From: JAXGPL01 sp040766985
Lineage (GTDB): Bacteria > Bacillota > Sulfobacillia > JAUYEG01
DNA length: 32,627 nt
Reading direction: 5' to 3'
NCBI GenBank assembly: GCA_040766985.1
Contig: JAXGPL010000023.1
Span: forward strand, 1-32,627
In this document: in pieces, positions 9,035 through 17,908 of the stretch
Layout: every line of letters begins with the position of its first letter
Position numbering within the stretch: the stretch's first letter is position 1
Notes under the pieces: generated by a model
The model's input: the letters and a program-made list of their open reading frames with translations, nothing else
What the model was told of the DNA's origin: nothing
Databases searched by the model: none
Position numbers and translations under genes: made by a program

Positions 9035-9216
9035 CAGCAGACTCCTCCCGAATGCTCTTGGTGGCTTGCCATGCTTACTTGTCCCTTCCTCCTGCTCCTA
9101 CCCAACCGTTATGCTCTCTGTGCTATAGCGGACATCTTCGCAATATATGACACCGCAGCCTGCTTGACCTGCTGCTAGGAGGAGTCTGTTACGGCAATCC
9201 GCGAAGGTGGGTCTGT
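9035..9216. promoter_or_regulatory. Divergent intergenic region between surface-protein operon and MFS gene
   Basis: 182 bp that must hold the promoters of both flanking units. On the plus strand TTGACC (about 9,163-9,168) is followed after 17 bp by TGTTAC, a weak sigma-A-like match toward the MFS gene. On the minus strand AT-rich stretches (TATATT, TATAGC) occur, but no well-spaced -35/-10 pair is convincing. I looked for a cobalamin riboswitch upstream of the import operon and did not find a B12-box. Confidence 0.35.
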
Positions 9217-10506
9217 TTGGGATGCCGAATCAGGGAGGGAACGAGCAGAAGGAGCGACGCCGCAAAGTTGGTTCAGACTGCATATGCCCTGACGTTCATC
9301 TACAACATCGCACTGGCTACGATCATCCTGGTGATCCCGCTGTACTTGCGCGACCTTGGAGTCTCCCCGATGATCCTCGGCCTGGCCGCGTCGGTGCCGC
9401 CGATGGTCCAGTTGGTGATGCGGCTGCCGAGCGGGGCAATCTCCGACCGGGTCGGCGAACGTCTCATTTTGCTGGTCTCCAACTCCGCAATGGTGCTTGC
9501 AGCGGTCCTGTTGCTCCTCGCGCCTTCGGGCCCGACGGCGGCGTTGGTTGGCGGCGCCCTGGTCATCTCCGGGTTGTCCCGGGGAATCTACTGGCCCTCG
9601 GCGCAGAGCTACACCAGCCGGGTCGCGTCTGGCGACACAGCGCGGGCGCTCGGGCTTTTCACGAGCATCGGGCACTTCGGGGCAATCATCGGCACCCCGC
9701 TGGCGGGCGCGCTGCTGGCACGGTCGGGATTCGGCGCGGGATTCGGGCTGATCCTGGGCGGCGCGGCGGCGGGCGTGCTGTTGTCGGCGCGTTTGAGCCG
9801 CCCGGCCACCGGGCGGATTGAGCAAAGGACCCCGCAAGCCTGTGCTCCCGCCAGGGCTGGTGGCGGTAGGGCCGGGCTTATGGCCGCGCTGGGCGGGCTG
9901 GTTCGGTCACGGCCCCTGCTCTTCTCCGGCTTGTGCATGTCGGGGGCCGGCGTGTCTTTGGCCATGCTCAGCTCGTTCTATCCGGTCTACCTCGCCGACC
10001 TCGGCATGGGTGAGGATGCGATCGGCGTGCTCTCCTCGTGCAGAGCGGTCACGGCCATGGTCGCCAGCTTCGCGTTTGGCATCCTCGGCAGGCAGCTATC
10101 GACTCCCGCCGCGTGGTTTACGGGCGCGCTCCTCTGCGGTATCGGCATCGGGGCGACGCCGTTCTTGGGCTCGTTCGCCGGGCTGGCGGTCGGCATGGGG
10201 CTTACCGGCGTCGCGAGCGGTGTGCTGCAGGTCCTGTCGATGACCATCGCCGCTGGTGCAAGCAGGCCTGAGAACCGGGCGATCGCCATGGCGTTTACGG
10301 GGCTGTTCTTCTCACTGACCCTTTGGGCGGTGCCGATTGCGCTTGGCGCCGTGGCCCAGGCGTTCAGCGTGGAGACCGGCTTCCTAGGCCTCGGCCTGCT
10401 TTGGGTAGTCCTGGCTGTAGTCCTGGCAGCTCCGGCGCGTGCGATGTTCCCGTCGACTGCGCCCGGGCGGTCAACACGAGGCGCTGCCGCCGGCGCGGCG
10501 AGATGA
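9217..10506 (+). CDS. Major facilitator superfamily transporter
   Basis: 429 residues with about twelve hydrophobic segments in two halves, separated by a basic loop (about residues 200-225). The cytoplasmic loop after helix 2 carries the MFS A-motif as RLPSGAISDRVGERLIL. It resembles drug/metabolite exporters of the YajR/AraJ type; no substrate can be assigned. The TTG at 9217 is preceded by GAAGGTGG about 8 nt upstream; a later TTG in KLVQTAYAL is possible. It is transcribed away from the chelate-import operon and converges on the CoA-transferase. The stop lies inside the first unit of a 27-bp tandem repeat, so the last residues (AAAGAAR) are repeat-derived. Confidence 0.85.
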   Translation: MGCRIREGTSRRSDAAKLVQTAYALTFIYNIALATIILVIPLYLRDLGVSPMILGLAASVPPMVQLVMRLPSGAISDRVGERLILLVSNSAMVLAAVLLLLAPSGPTAALVGGALVISGLSRGIYWPSAQSYTSRVASGDTARALGLFTSIGHFGAIIGTPLAGALLARSGFGAGFGLILGGAAAGVLLSARLSRPATGRIEQRTPQACAPARAGGGRAGLMAALGGLVRSRPLLFSGLCMSGAGVSLAMLSSFYPVYLADLGMGEDAIGVLSSCRAVTAMVASFAFGILGRQLSTPAAWFTGALLCGIGIGATPFLGSFAGLAVGMGLTGVASGVLQVLSMTIAAGASRPENRAIAMAFTGLFFSLTLWAVPIALGAVAQAFSVETGFLGLGLLWVVLAVVLAAPARAMFPSTAPGRSTRGAAAGAAR

Positions 10507-10572
10507 GCCGAGGAGCATGGCGCGGCGAGATGAGCCGAGGAGCATGGCGCGGCGAGATGAGCCGAGGAGCAC
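10492..10572. repeat. Tandem repeat, three copies of a 27-bp unit
   Basis: Three head-to-tail copies of a 27-bp unit containing GGCGAGATGAGCCGAGGAGC, identical except for the last base of the third. Degenerate further pieces (GACCTGAGTCGAGCAGCACAGG, ACCTGAGCCGACGAGCAC) continue to about 10,670. The first copy contains the MFS stop codon. The unit is a multiple of three, so the minus strand stays open with a 9-residue period (CSSAHLAAP); no ribosome site supports that as a gene. Confidence 0.85.
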
Positions 10573-10601
10573 AGGTCGCGGGGCGGACCTGAGTCGAGCA
10601 G

Positions 10602-10624
10602 CACAGGTCATAGCCTGACCTGTG
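10602..10624. terminator. Perfect hairpin between converging genes
   Basis: CACAGGTCA (10602-10610) pairs perfectly with TGACCTGTG (10616-10624) around a 5-nt loop, TAGCC. It lies between the converging MFS and CoA-transferase genes and could end transcription from both sides, but neither side has a clear T run, so it is not a canonical intrinsic terminator. A second, weaker hairpin (AGGTC...GACCT) lies at 10573-10590. Confidence 0.45.
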
Positions 10625-10674
10625 CCAACATGCACAAGCCTAGCCAAGACCTGAGCCGACGAGCACAACCAGGC

Positions 10675-11883
10675 TCAATCAGGCACCACGACCGCGCCGT
10701 CGGCGCGGAGGGCCTCGATTTCCTCTTCACCCAGACGGAGGAAGTCCCGCAACACGTCTTTCGTATCCTTCCCCAGGGCCGGCGCAGCCTGGAACTGCTC
10801 GTCGACGGGGGTCCGGGATAGCTTGACGGGCATCGCCGTTATCGGAAACCTGCCTACGACAGGGTGATCGATGGACTGGATCATCCGCCTCGCCTGGACC
10901 TGCGGGTCGGCAACAACCTTGTCGATCGTGTTGATGGGGCCGCACGGCATCGCGGACGCCTCGAAGACCGATATCCACTCGGCGGTGGTCCTGGTCCGGA
11001 ATACCGGCTGCAGCAGCGGCTCCAGCTCTGCCCAATTGGCCGTGCGCAGGGGGTTGGTGGTGAACCGCGGGTCGTCCGCCAGCTCAGGGCGGCCGATTAC
11101 GCCGCAGAACCGGACCCACAGCGTATCGTTCCCGACAGCGATGATGAGATAGCCGTCGGCGGTTTCCATTGATGTAAAGGGGGTGATCGAAGGGTGGCGG
11201 TTGCCGACGCGCTCCGGCACCTCGTTGGCGACGACGTAGCGCATGACGGCGTTCTCCAGGATTGCCACCTGGCTGTCAAGCAGGGCGACATCGACCTTCT
11301 GCCCGAGGCCCGACCGCTGCCGCTCGTGGAGTGCGGCGAGGATGCCGATCAGTGCGAACATGCCGCCGGTCAGGTCGCCGACCGACGCGCCCACGCGCGT
11401 GGGCGGGCCGCCGGGGTGCCCGGTGATGCTCATCAGGCCGCTCATGCCCTGTGCAACTATGTCGTAGCCGGGCTTGTGCATGTAGGGGCCGCTGTGCCCG
11501 AAACCTGAGACCGCGGCGTAGATGATGCGGGGATTGACTTCGCGGAGGGTTTCGTAGCCGAGGCCGAGCCGCTCCATCGTCCCGGGGCGGAAGTTTTCCA
11601 CGACGATGTCGGCACGCCGGACCATGTCCAGGACCAATTGCCGGGCTCGGGGACGCTTGAGGTTCATCGCCAGGCTGCGCTTATTGCGGTTGATGCTCAT
11701 GTAGTAGGCGCTCTCGCCCTTGATGTACGGGCCGAAACCGCGGCTGTCATCCCCACCGTCGGGGTTCTCGATCTTGTAGACGGTCGCTCCCATGTCGGCG
11801 AGCATCATCGTGCAGTACGGTCCGGCCAGAATGCGGCTGAGATCGATAACAACGATGTCGGACAGCGGCAACTGCTGGTTCAT
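10675..11883 (-). CDS. Class III CoA-transferase (CaiB/BaiF family)
   Basis: About 402 residues, typical for formyl-CoA:oxalate/carnitine-type CoA-transferases, which move CoA between carboxylic acids via an aspartyl thioester and work as interlocked dimers in the cytoplasm. Seen: SDIVVIDLSRILAGPYCTMMLADMGATVYKIENP near the N-terminus, NRNKRSLAMNLKRP, VENFRPGTMERLGLGYE, then GFGHSGPYMHKPGYDIVAQGMSG and DLTGGMFALIGILAAL. The catalytic Asp is expected in the LTGG region (VGDLTGG). I chose the ATG at 11883 because family homology begins there; upstream in-frame codons to 12072 look non-conserved. The substrate is unknown. It lies about 210 bp beyond the large regulator in the same direction. Confidence 0.88.
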   Translation of the reverse strand: MNQQLPLSDIVVIDLSRILAGPYCTMMLADMGATVYKIENPDGGDDSRGFGPYIKGESAYYMSINRNKRSLAMNLKRPRARQLVLDMVRRADIVVENFRPGTMERLGLGYETLREVNPRIIYAAVSGFGHSGPYMHKPGYDIVAQGMSGLMSITGHPGGPPTRVGASVGDLTGGMFALIGILAALHERQRSGLGQKVDVALLDSQVAILENAVMRYVVANEVPERVGNRHPSITPFTSMETADGYLIIAVGNDTLWVRFCGVIGRPELADDPRFTTNPLRTANWAELEPLLQPVFRTRTTAEWISVFEASAMPCGPINTIDKVVADPQVQARRMIQSIDHPVVGRFPITAMPVKLSRTPVDEQFQAAPALGKDTKDVLRDFLRLGEEEIEALRADGAVVVPD

Positions 11884-12092
11884 TCCCTGTAAGAAACCTC
11901 CCGGCCACGGTCGAGCTAGATACCGCTTGGCTTCGCCGTCCGGGGCGCCGGCTTCCTGCAAGATTGGCGTCACTATGTGCTCATGGGTGCGAGATGACTT
12001 GTGAAGGAGGATATCGAAACCGGCGAGGCACCGGCGCAAACGGGAGGGTCGCGGGAGCTGAGTAGTCCGCAACAGCCAGGACCTTCCCGTGC

Positions 12093-15000
12093 CTACCCGC
12101 CTGCCGCGCCCGACCTCATCAAGCGCCGGTAGAGGTCGAGGGTCTCATCTGCGGGCCCGACGTCGAGGTCGCGGATCAAAGCCTGCTCCAGGCGGCGGTA
12201 TTGCTGCAGCGCTTCGTTAAGGCGTCCTTGCCCCGCCAATTGCGCAATCAGGCCGCGCTGCAGATCCTCGCGGTAGGGGTCCAGGGCTACCGCCCGCCGC
12301 AGCCGGTCGATCGCTGTGGATGCGTCACCGCGGGCGCTGTAGTAGTTCGAGAGCCATGAGAGCACCTCAAGAACAATGTTGCGCATCTCCATCCGCGGGC
12401 CTTCGGCCCAATCCTCGTACATGTCGTCAGGCAGAAAGTCCCCCCGGTAGATCTGCCGGGCCCGCTCGAACACCTGGGCGGCTTTGTCCTCCTGTCCTTC
12501 CCTTGCCAGCCTGCGGCCTTCGAGAGCCAAGACACCGAAATCGTGGGCATCGACCTCGCCGATCATCCCCGGATTGACCCTGCACGCCCTCCGCTCGTAC
12601 TGGATGAATTCGCCCTTGCCCCTCGTCCCCGCCGCCTCGAGGGTCCGGCGGGCGTGGTGGAGGGTCACACGGAAATTGGCCATCCCGGCATCGGGGTCCA
12701 TGTCCGGCCATAGCTGCTCGATGATCTGTTCCACAGGCTGCCATTGGTCCCGTGAGGCGAAAAGGAGCTTGAACAGGCGCAGAGCCTTGGTCTTGGGCCA
12801 TGCCGTGACGGGAACCTCGTTGCCGTCCACCCACACGGTGAATCCGCCAAGGCAGCGAATCCGTAGCCTAACGCCCTCGAAGGCCGCCGCGTCGGGCGCG
12901 AGACCAGGCGGCGGAGCGACGGCGGTGGCGGCGGCGGCCGCCGCGGGAACGGGAGCGGCAGCGGCTCCGGCCGCGTCCCGGGCGGGGATTGTTTCGATCA
13001 TCAGCTTTTTGACCTGTGACCTGCGGATACCCTCAGCCGACGCCTGCTTCAACAGATCCGTCGACAAGGGGCTTTCCCGGCGGAAGAGGACCGTGGCAGC
13101 CCGGCCCTGCGCAATCGCCAGACAATTGCGCAGGTAGTATGTCCAGGCTGCGTCCCCGCGGGCCTGCAGCGCGATCGCCAACCCGAGGTAGAGGCGAACG
13201 CTCTCCATCCCCCGTGACTCGGACGTCGTCGGGCACTTCTCGGCCTCGCGGAGCAGCCCGAGCGCGGCGTCGTACTCGGAGCGGAAGAGGTGCACAAAGG
13301 CTACATTTACGAGGGACTGAAGCAGATAGTACTGGTTTCCAATCTCCCGGATCAGCCGGAGGTCCTCCTCTGCGGCCGTCAGCGCGAGGTCCAAATCGCC
13401 CCGCGCCCGGTGAAGGTTGGCGAGTTCATACTGCGCTGCCCCAACGCGGAGCCGGTCACCCATCTCCGTCGCCATGCTCAACGCGCGCTCCAGGGCGTTG
13501 CGGGCCTCAGCGAATCGCCCTTGGTCGAGATACGCTTTGCCGAGGAAGATCAGCCCGAGCATCAGTTGCCTGCCGAGGCCAAGGCGCTGGCCGGCTGCGA
13601 CGGCCTTCTCAAGCTCGTCGACCGCCTCGGCGGCCCGGTCGAGTTCCTTGAGAATCCTGCCGCGGTTGGCGAGATAAAGCACCATTTGCGGCGGGGACCC
13701 GTGATCAGAGACCAGGGCGAGGGCACGCGTGTAACATCCTAACGCCCGCTCAAGGTCGCCGCGCGGCTCGTGGAACAGTACCCCGAGAATGTTGAGCACG
13801 GCCGCTTCGCCGAACGGATCGCCCGCCGCGTTATATGACTGAGCGGCTTCTTGAGCGGTCGCCCAGGCTTTGTCCCACTCGCTGCTCATCCACTGGCAGT
13901 AGGCCATCGCATCAAGCACCCGCGCCCGTACCTTGGGCGACAACCCAGCCGCCGGCCGCCCGGTGTCAAGAAGCTCCTGCAACATGGCAAGACCCTCGCC
14001 TGCGCGGCCCCGGTCGGCGAGGACGTCGGCGGACAGGGCAACGGCGGTCGCCATGGCTTCTTGCGCGATTGCCACATCCGGGCACTCCGCCCATCCGTGG
14101 TTTGCGGCCGCGGCGAGCCCTTCGGCTCCGCGCTGCCACAGAGCCAGGGCCTCATCAAGTCGTCCCTGGCTCTGGCGCACACACCCGGCGACAACGGCAA
14201 TCAACGGGCGCCGGGAGACGGTTTCCGGCATGAGGGCGTCCAGCCACTGGACAAGCACAGCCATCCTTCCCCTGAGGGCCATGTCAAGCCCGATTTCTTC
14301 CAGGATGCCAAGAGCCCGGTCGTGGAGGCCGGCCTGAAGCAGGCACGTGACCGCCTCCTCCCGCCAGCCGTTGGCCACAAGGTACTCCGCGGCCCTGGCA
14401 TAAAGCCCGGAAACCTGCTCGCTCACGCACTCGCGGTGCAGCATCTCGATAAGCGCCGCCCTGAGCATCGGCTGGTAGGAAAACCGGCCCTGTTCAAGGC
14501 GGACGATGAACGGCACTTCGGACGTAGCCGCACGAACCGCCGCGGCGGCCCGGTCCGGCTCGAAGCCGCAAACGGACGCCGCCGCGTCCACGGACACGAA
14601 TGGCAACACGGCCGTGCACCGCAGCAGGGTCACGACATCGTCGGGCTGCCGGTGGATGACCTCGGACGAAATGTAGTCCATGAGCTCGACGAGGTTATCA
14701 ACTCGCAGGCCCAGCCGGGGGGTGATCCGGTCAATCACGGCTTGCGCCGCCCTCAACAGAGCGGACTTGCCGCCATCGCCCGAGCTGTTCCAGAGGATCA
14801 CGATGCCAGCCATCCAGCCGGCCGTCGCTCGCTGCAGAAGGTCGAGTTCGGCCGGAGACAGGTCGATGCCGAAGACCTCGCTACATAGACGGCTCGTTTC
14901 AAAAGGCGTGAATTCAAGCTGGGGAGGGCCGACCTCGTGGGCGATGTGGAGAACTTTCCACCGCTCAAGCGGTATCATCGGAGGAAGCGAACGGCACGTG

Positions 15001-15488
15001 AACCACAGGGCGGCTCCGGCAGGCATGTACTCGACGAGGTTGCGGACGAACCACATGGTCTCCGGGCTGGACGCCAGGTCGAGATCGTTCAGCACAACGA
15101 GCACGGGGTTGGCGGCCGCCACGGAGGCGGCCCCGGCCAAGGCGTCCAGGCACTGTGCGAGCAGCCCCTCTTGCTTGTCGCCCCTGCCTCCGCCGCCCTC
15201 CCTTAGATCGCCCGAAACGCCCGGGGAGATCGCCCCAAGCCCAGCGAGGATATAGGATGCCAGCCTGCCCGGATCGGCGTCAGCCTCGTCGACCTGCACC
15301 CATGCCACGGGCAGCCGGCGCCGCCGGACGAATTCGGCGACGAGGGCCGTCTTTCCGTAGCCGGGACCCGCCCGGATGCACACGGCTCTGGCGCCCATAG
15401 CAAGCGCGAGCGTCTCGTCGAGACGCTCGCGTGTGTATAGCTTATCGAATACCGGAAGGTCCAGTTTGGCCTGGATTATCCTCGACAC
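12093..15488 (-). CDS. Large STAND-ATPase/TPR transcriptional activator with SARP-type wHTH and BTAD domain
   Basis: About 1,131 residues, intact. It begins like MalT/LuxR-family regulators (IIQAKLDLPVFDKLYTRERL) with a P-loop ATPase: Walker A GPGYGKTAL (about 48-56 counted from an in-frame TTG at 15509) and Walker B VLVVLNDLDL. Then come an arm region and TPR-like helical repeats (about 350-830), an Ala/Pro-rich linker (about 845-880), an OmpR-type winged helix (RLRIRCLGGFTVWV to HHARRTLEA, about 881-960) and a bacterial transcriptional activation domain (VDAHDFGVLALEG to the end). So DNA binding is SARP-like rather than the LuxR helix-turn-helix. The GTG at 15488 is preferred; the TTG at 15509 lacks a site. 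It follows the GTPase gene by about 40 bp and is a candidate inducer-sensing regulator of the ornithine cluster. Confidence 0.88.
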   Translation of the reverse strand: MSRIIQAKLDLPVFDKLYTRERLDETLALAMGARAVCIRAGPGYGKTALVAEFVRRRRLPVAWVQVDEADADPGRLASYILAGLGAISPGVSGDLREGGGGRGDKQEGLLAQCLDALAGAASVAAANPVLVVLNDLDLASSPETMWFVRNLVEYMPAGAALWFTCRSLPPMIPLERWKVLHIAHEVGPPQLEFTPFETSRLCSEVFGIDLSPAELDLLQRATAGWMAGIVILWNSSGDGGKSALLRAAQAVIDRITPRLGLRVDNLVELMDYISSEVIHRQPDDVVTLLRCTAVLPFVSVDAAASVCGFEPDRAAAAVRAATSEVPFIVRLEQGRFSYQPMLRAALIEMLHRECVSEQVSGLYARAAEYLVANGWREEAVTCLLQAGLHDRALGILEEIGLDMALRGRMAVLVQWLDALMPETVSRRPLIAVVAGCVRQSQGRLDEALALWQRGAEGLAAAANHGWAECPDVAIAQEAMATAVALSADVLADRGRAGEGLAMLQELLDTGRPAAGLSPKVRARVLDAMAYCQWMSSEWDKAWATAQEAAQSYNAAGDPFGEAAVLNILGVLFHEPRGDLERALGCYTRALALVSDHGSPPQMVLYLANRGRILKELDRAAEAVDELEKAVAAGQRLGLGRQLMLGLIFLGKAYLDQGRFAEARNALERALSMATEMGDRLRVGAAQYELANLHRARGDLDLALTAAEEDLRLIREIGNQYYLLQSLVNVAFVHLFRSEYDAALGLLREAEKCPTTSESRGMESVRLYLGLAIALQARGDAAWTYYLRNCLAIAQGRAATVLFRRESPLSTDLLKQASAEGIRRSQVKKLMIETIPARDAAGAAAAPVPAAAAAATAVAPPPGLAPDAAAFEGVRLRIRCLGGFTVWVDGNEVPVTAWPKTKALRLFKLLFASRDQWQPVEQIIEQLWPDMDPDAGMANFRVTLHHARRTLEAAGTRGKGEFIQYERRACRVNPGMIGEVDAHDFGVLALEGRRLAREGQEDKAAQVFERARQIYRGDFLPDDMYEDWAEGPRMEMRNIVLEVLSWLSNYYSARGDASTAIDRLRRAVALDPYREDLQRGLIAQLAGQGRLNEALQQYRRLEQALIRDLDVGPADETLDLYRRLMRSGAAGG

Positions 15489-15529
15489 GGCGGCCCGCCG
15501 CCTCCACAAAGATGATTGTTGGGAGACGA

Positions 15530-16891
15530 CTATGTCTTCGCGCCGGGCCTCCTCTCTACCTTCGCCAGAAGCGGGGCCATGATGTCGGTCAGAGTCGGTC
15601 TGCCGATCTCCTGCATCTCGTACCTCACCCGCGCCGAGGGCTGCTTGATATCGATCAGGCGACGCAGGTCGATCGGCGTCGCGATCAACACCAGGTCGGC
15701 GGGGCAGGCTGCGATGGTTTCCTTGAGGTCGGCGATTTGCCGCCCGCCGTATCCCATCGCCGGCAGGAGCTGGCCGGTATTGGGATAACGCTCGTAAGTC
15801 GTCTTGATGGTGCCGACGGCATACGGCCGGGGGTCAACCAATTCCTTGGCGCCAAAGCGACGGGCAACGACGACGCCGGCGCCGTAGGCCATCTCACCGT
15901 GCGTCAGCGTCGGCCCGTCCTCGATCACAAGCACCCGCTTGCCGCGGATCTGTTCGGGGTCGTCGATGTAGATTGGCGCAGCCGCGTCGATGACCCTTGC
16001 CGCCGGGTTTACCTTAGCGATGGAATCCCGTACTCGCTGGACTCCCACGGGATCGGCGGTGTCGATCTTGTTGACGATAATGCAGTCGGCCATTCGGAGA
16101 TTGACCTCGCCGGGGTGATACAGCAATTCATGGCCCGGGCGGTGGGGATCCGCGACCGTGAACAAGAGGTCTGGACGGTAGAACGACATATCGTTGTTGC
16201 CGCCGTCCCAGACGATCACATCGGCCTCCTGCTCCGCCATCCGCAGGATCTCCCCGTAGTCGACCCCGGCGAAGACAAGCGTACCCCGGTCAATGTGGGG
16301 CTCGTACTCCTCGCGCTCTTCGATGGTGCATTCGTAGCGGTCCAGATCATCGTAGGTGGCGAAGCGCTGCGCGACCTGCTTGGTCAGGTCGCCGTATGGC
16401 ATCGGGTGCCTGATGACGGCGGCCTGCAGCCCTGCGTCGCGGATGACCTCGGTCACGCGGCGGGTCGTCGGGCTCTTGCCGGCGCCGGTTCTCACAGCAC
16501 ACACGGCGATTACCGGCTTGCTGGATTCGAGCATCGTCCGCTTGGGGCCGAGGAGCACAAAGTCGAGGCCCAGGGACATCGCCCAGCTGGCACGGCCCAT
16601 GACGTAGGTGTGCGGAACGTCGCTGTAGGCGAATACCGCCTGGTCCACGGTGTGCCTGGCGACGAATTCCGGCAGCGTTTCTTCGGCGATGATCGGGATG
16701 CCTTGCGGGTACAACTTGCCGGCAAGTTCGGGAGGATATTGCCGCCCTTCGATGGCAGGGATTTGGGTGGCCGTGAACGCGAGCACCTCGTACCCGGGAT
16801 TATCCCGGTAAAAAACGTTGAAGTTGTGGAAATCGCGCCCCGCCGCCCCCATGATCACTATCCTGGTCTTTTCGTTTGCCAAAGGCATCAT
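15530..16891 (-). CDS. Cyclic 2,3-diphosphoglycerate synthetase-like GTPase (COG2403-type)
   Basis: About 453 residues. The N-terminal Rossmann-like part (RIVIMGAAGRDFHNFN; EVLAFTATQIP; GRQYPPELAG) and the C-terminal P-loop part (VIAVCAVRTGAGKSPTTRRV; VWDGGNND; IIVNKIDTAD) match the family named for the archaeal enzyme that closes 2,3-diphosphoglycerate into its cyclic form. Most bacterial members have no proven role, and cDPG is an archaeal osmolyte, so the name should not be taken as function. The NKID motif suggests GTP use. Three consecutive start codons (GTG, ATG, ATG at 16894-16888) follow GAGGTG. It lies about 15 bp after carbamate kinase, so the two are surely co-transcribed and may share substrates. 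Confidence 0.8.
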   Translation of the reverse strand: MMPLANEKTRIVIMGAAGRDFHNFNVFYRDNPGYEVLAFTATQIPAIEGRQYPPELAGKLYPQGIPIIAEETLPEFVARHTVDQAVFAYSDVPHTYVMGRASWAMSLGLDFVLLGPKRTMLESSKPVIAVCAVRTGAGKSPTTRRVTEVIRDAGLQAAVIRHPMPYGDLTKQVAQRFATYDDLDRYECTIEEREEYEPHIDRGTLVFAGVDYGEILRMAEQEADVIVWDGGNNDMSFYRPDLLFTVADPHRPGHELLYHPGEVNLRMADCIIVNKIDTADPVGVQRVRDSIAKVNPAARVIDAAAPIYIDDPEQIRGKRVLVIEDGPTLTHGEMAYGAGVVVARRFGAKELVDPRPYAVGTIKTTYERYPNTGQLLPAMGYGGRQIADLKETIAACPADLVLIATPIDLRRLIDIKQPSARVRYEMQEIGRPTLTDIMAPLLAKVERRPGAKT

Positions 16892-16903
16892 CACCTCATA
16901 GGT

Positions 16904-17851
16904 CTAGATTACCGTCTTCGCGGGAACGAATTCCGTGCCGCTTTCGCCGTGGAGCGCCGTGATGCCGTGGGCTAGGCTGGCGACAGCGGAGCGCCGCCCG
17001 CCGTGCTCGATGAATCGAACACACGCCTCCACTTTCGGCCCCATGCTTCCTGCCGTAAACTCGCCCTCCATAAGCATCCGCCGCGCCTCGGCCACCGCCA
17101 ACCGCGCAACCGGCCTCGCTTCCGGCTTGCCGTAGCCAAGGATTACCTGCTCAACATCCGTGAGGATCAGCATCACGTCGGCCTTGAGTTCGGTCGCCAG
17201 CCGCTCCGTGGCCAGATCCTTGTCGATCACAGCCTGGACTCCGAAGAGCTGTCCGCCTGCGCCGCGCGCCACGGGAACGCCGCCCCCGCCGCAGGGCACT
17301 ACCACCAGCCCTGCGTCCACCAGACACCGGACGGCATCGATCTCGACGATCCCCGCCGGGTCTGGAGACGGCACCACACGGCGCCATCCCTTAGGACCTG
17401 TGTCAACGACCTGGTAGCCCTTGGCCTGGGCGAGCCGGCGCGCCTGCGCCTCGGTATAGAACGGCCCGACCGGTTTGGACGGTTTCCGGAACGCGGGATC
17501 TTCCGGGTCGACAACAACCTGAGTTACTACTGCGACCGGCCTGCTGTTGATGCCCTTTGCACGCAACTCGTTGCGAAGGGCTTGCACGAGCATGTAGCCG
17601 ATCAGGCCCTGGCTCTCCGCGCCGCACACGTCCAGAGGCATCGGCGGCACGATGTGCCGCGCCTCCTCGTTTTGCAGCAGGATGTTGCCGACCTGCGGGC
17701 CGTTGCCGTGGGTCACGACTACCCGCCAGCCCGCTGCGATCATCTGGGCGATGTGCCAACTCGTGCAGCGAATGTTCTCGAACTGCTCATCCGCCGTGCC
17801 CTTTTGGCCCTCTTGCAGGATGGCGTTGCCGCCGAGGGCAACCACGGCCAT
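16904..17851 (-). CDS. arcC: Carbamate kinase
   Basis: About 315 residues, cytoplasmic. It makes ATP from carbamoyl phosphate and ADP. Motifs seen: VVALGGNAI at the start, VVVTHGNGPQVGN, GAESQGLIGYML, VPCGGGGVPVARG, AVIDKDLATERLATELKADV and FTAGSMGPKVEA, covering the whole amino-acid kinase fold. The ATG at 17851 matches the family start but has a weak ribosome site; a TTG at 17893, 9 nt after AGG, would add 14 residues. It directly follows the mutL-like gene. With ornithine catabolism, the expected source of carbamoyl phosphate is citrulline cleavage (arginine deiminase route), but arcA and arcB are not in this window. Confidence 0.92.
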   Translation of the reverse strand: MAVVALGGNAILQEGQKGTADEQFENIRCTSWHIAQMIAAGWRVVVTHGNGPQVGNILLQNEEARHIVPPMPLDVCGAESQGLIGYMLVQALRNELRAKGINSRPVAVVTQVVVDPEDPAFRKPSKPVGPFYTEAQARRLAQAKGYQVVDTGPKGWRRVVPSPDPAGIVEIDAVRCLVDAGLVVVPCGGGGVPVARGAGGQLFGVQAVIDKDLATERLATELKADVMLILTDVEQVILGYGKPEARPVARLAVAEARRMLMEGEFTAGSMGPKVEACVRFIEHGGRRSAVASLAHGITALHGESGTEFVPAKTVI

Positions 17852-17908
17852 TCCGGGTGAGTCCGCTGATCCGCACCTCCCCTCTAACCCCAATCCGCGG
17901 AACCTGAC

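Noticed and set aside
9035..9216. Cobalamin riboswitch upstream of the chelate importer
   Set aside because: The region is short and I could find no B12-box or the expected pseudoknot elements; GCCACC alone is not enough.
10471..10668. Minus-strand peptide with CSSAHLAAP repeats
   Set aside because: It arises from the 27-bp tandem repeat, lacks a ribosome site and sits at the ends of two converging genes.
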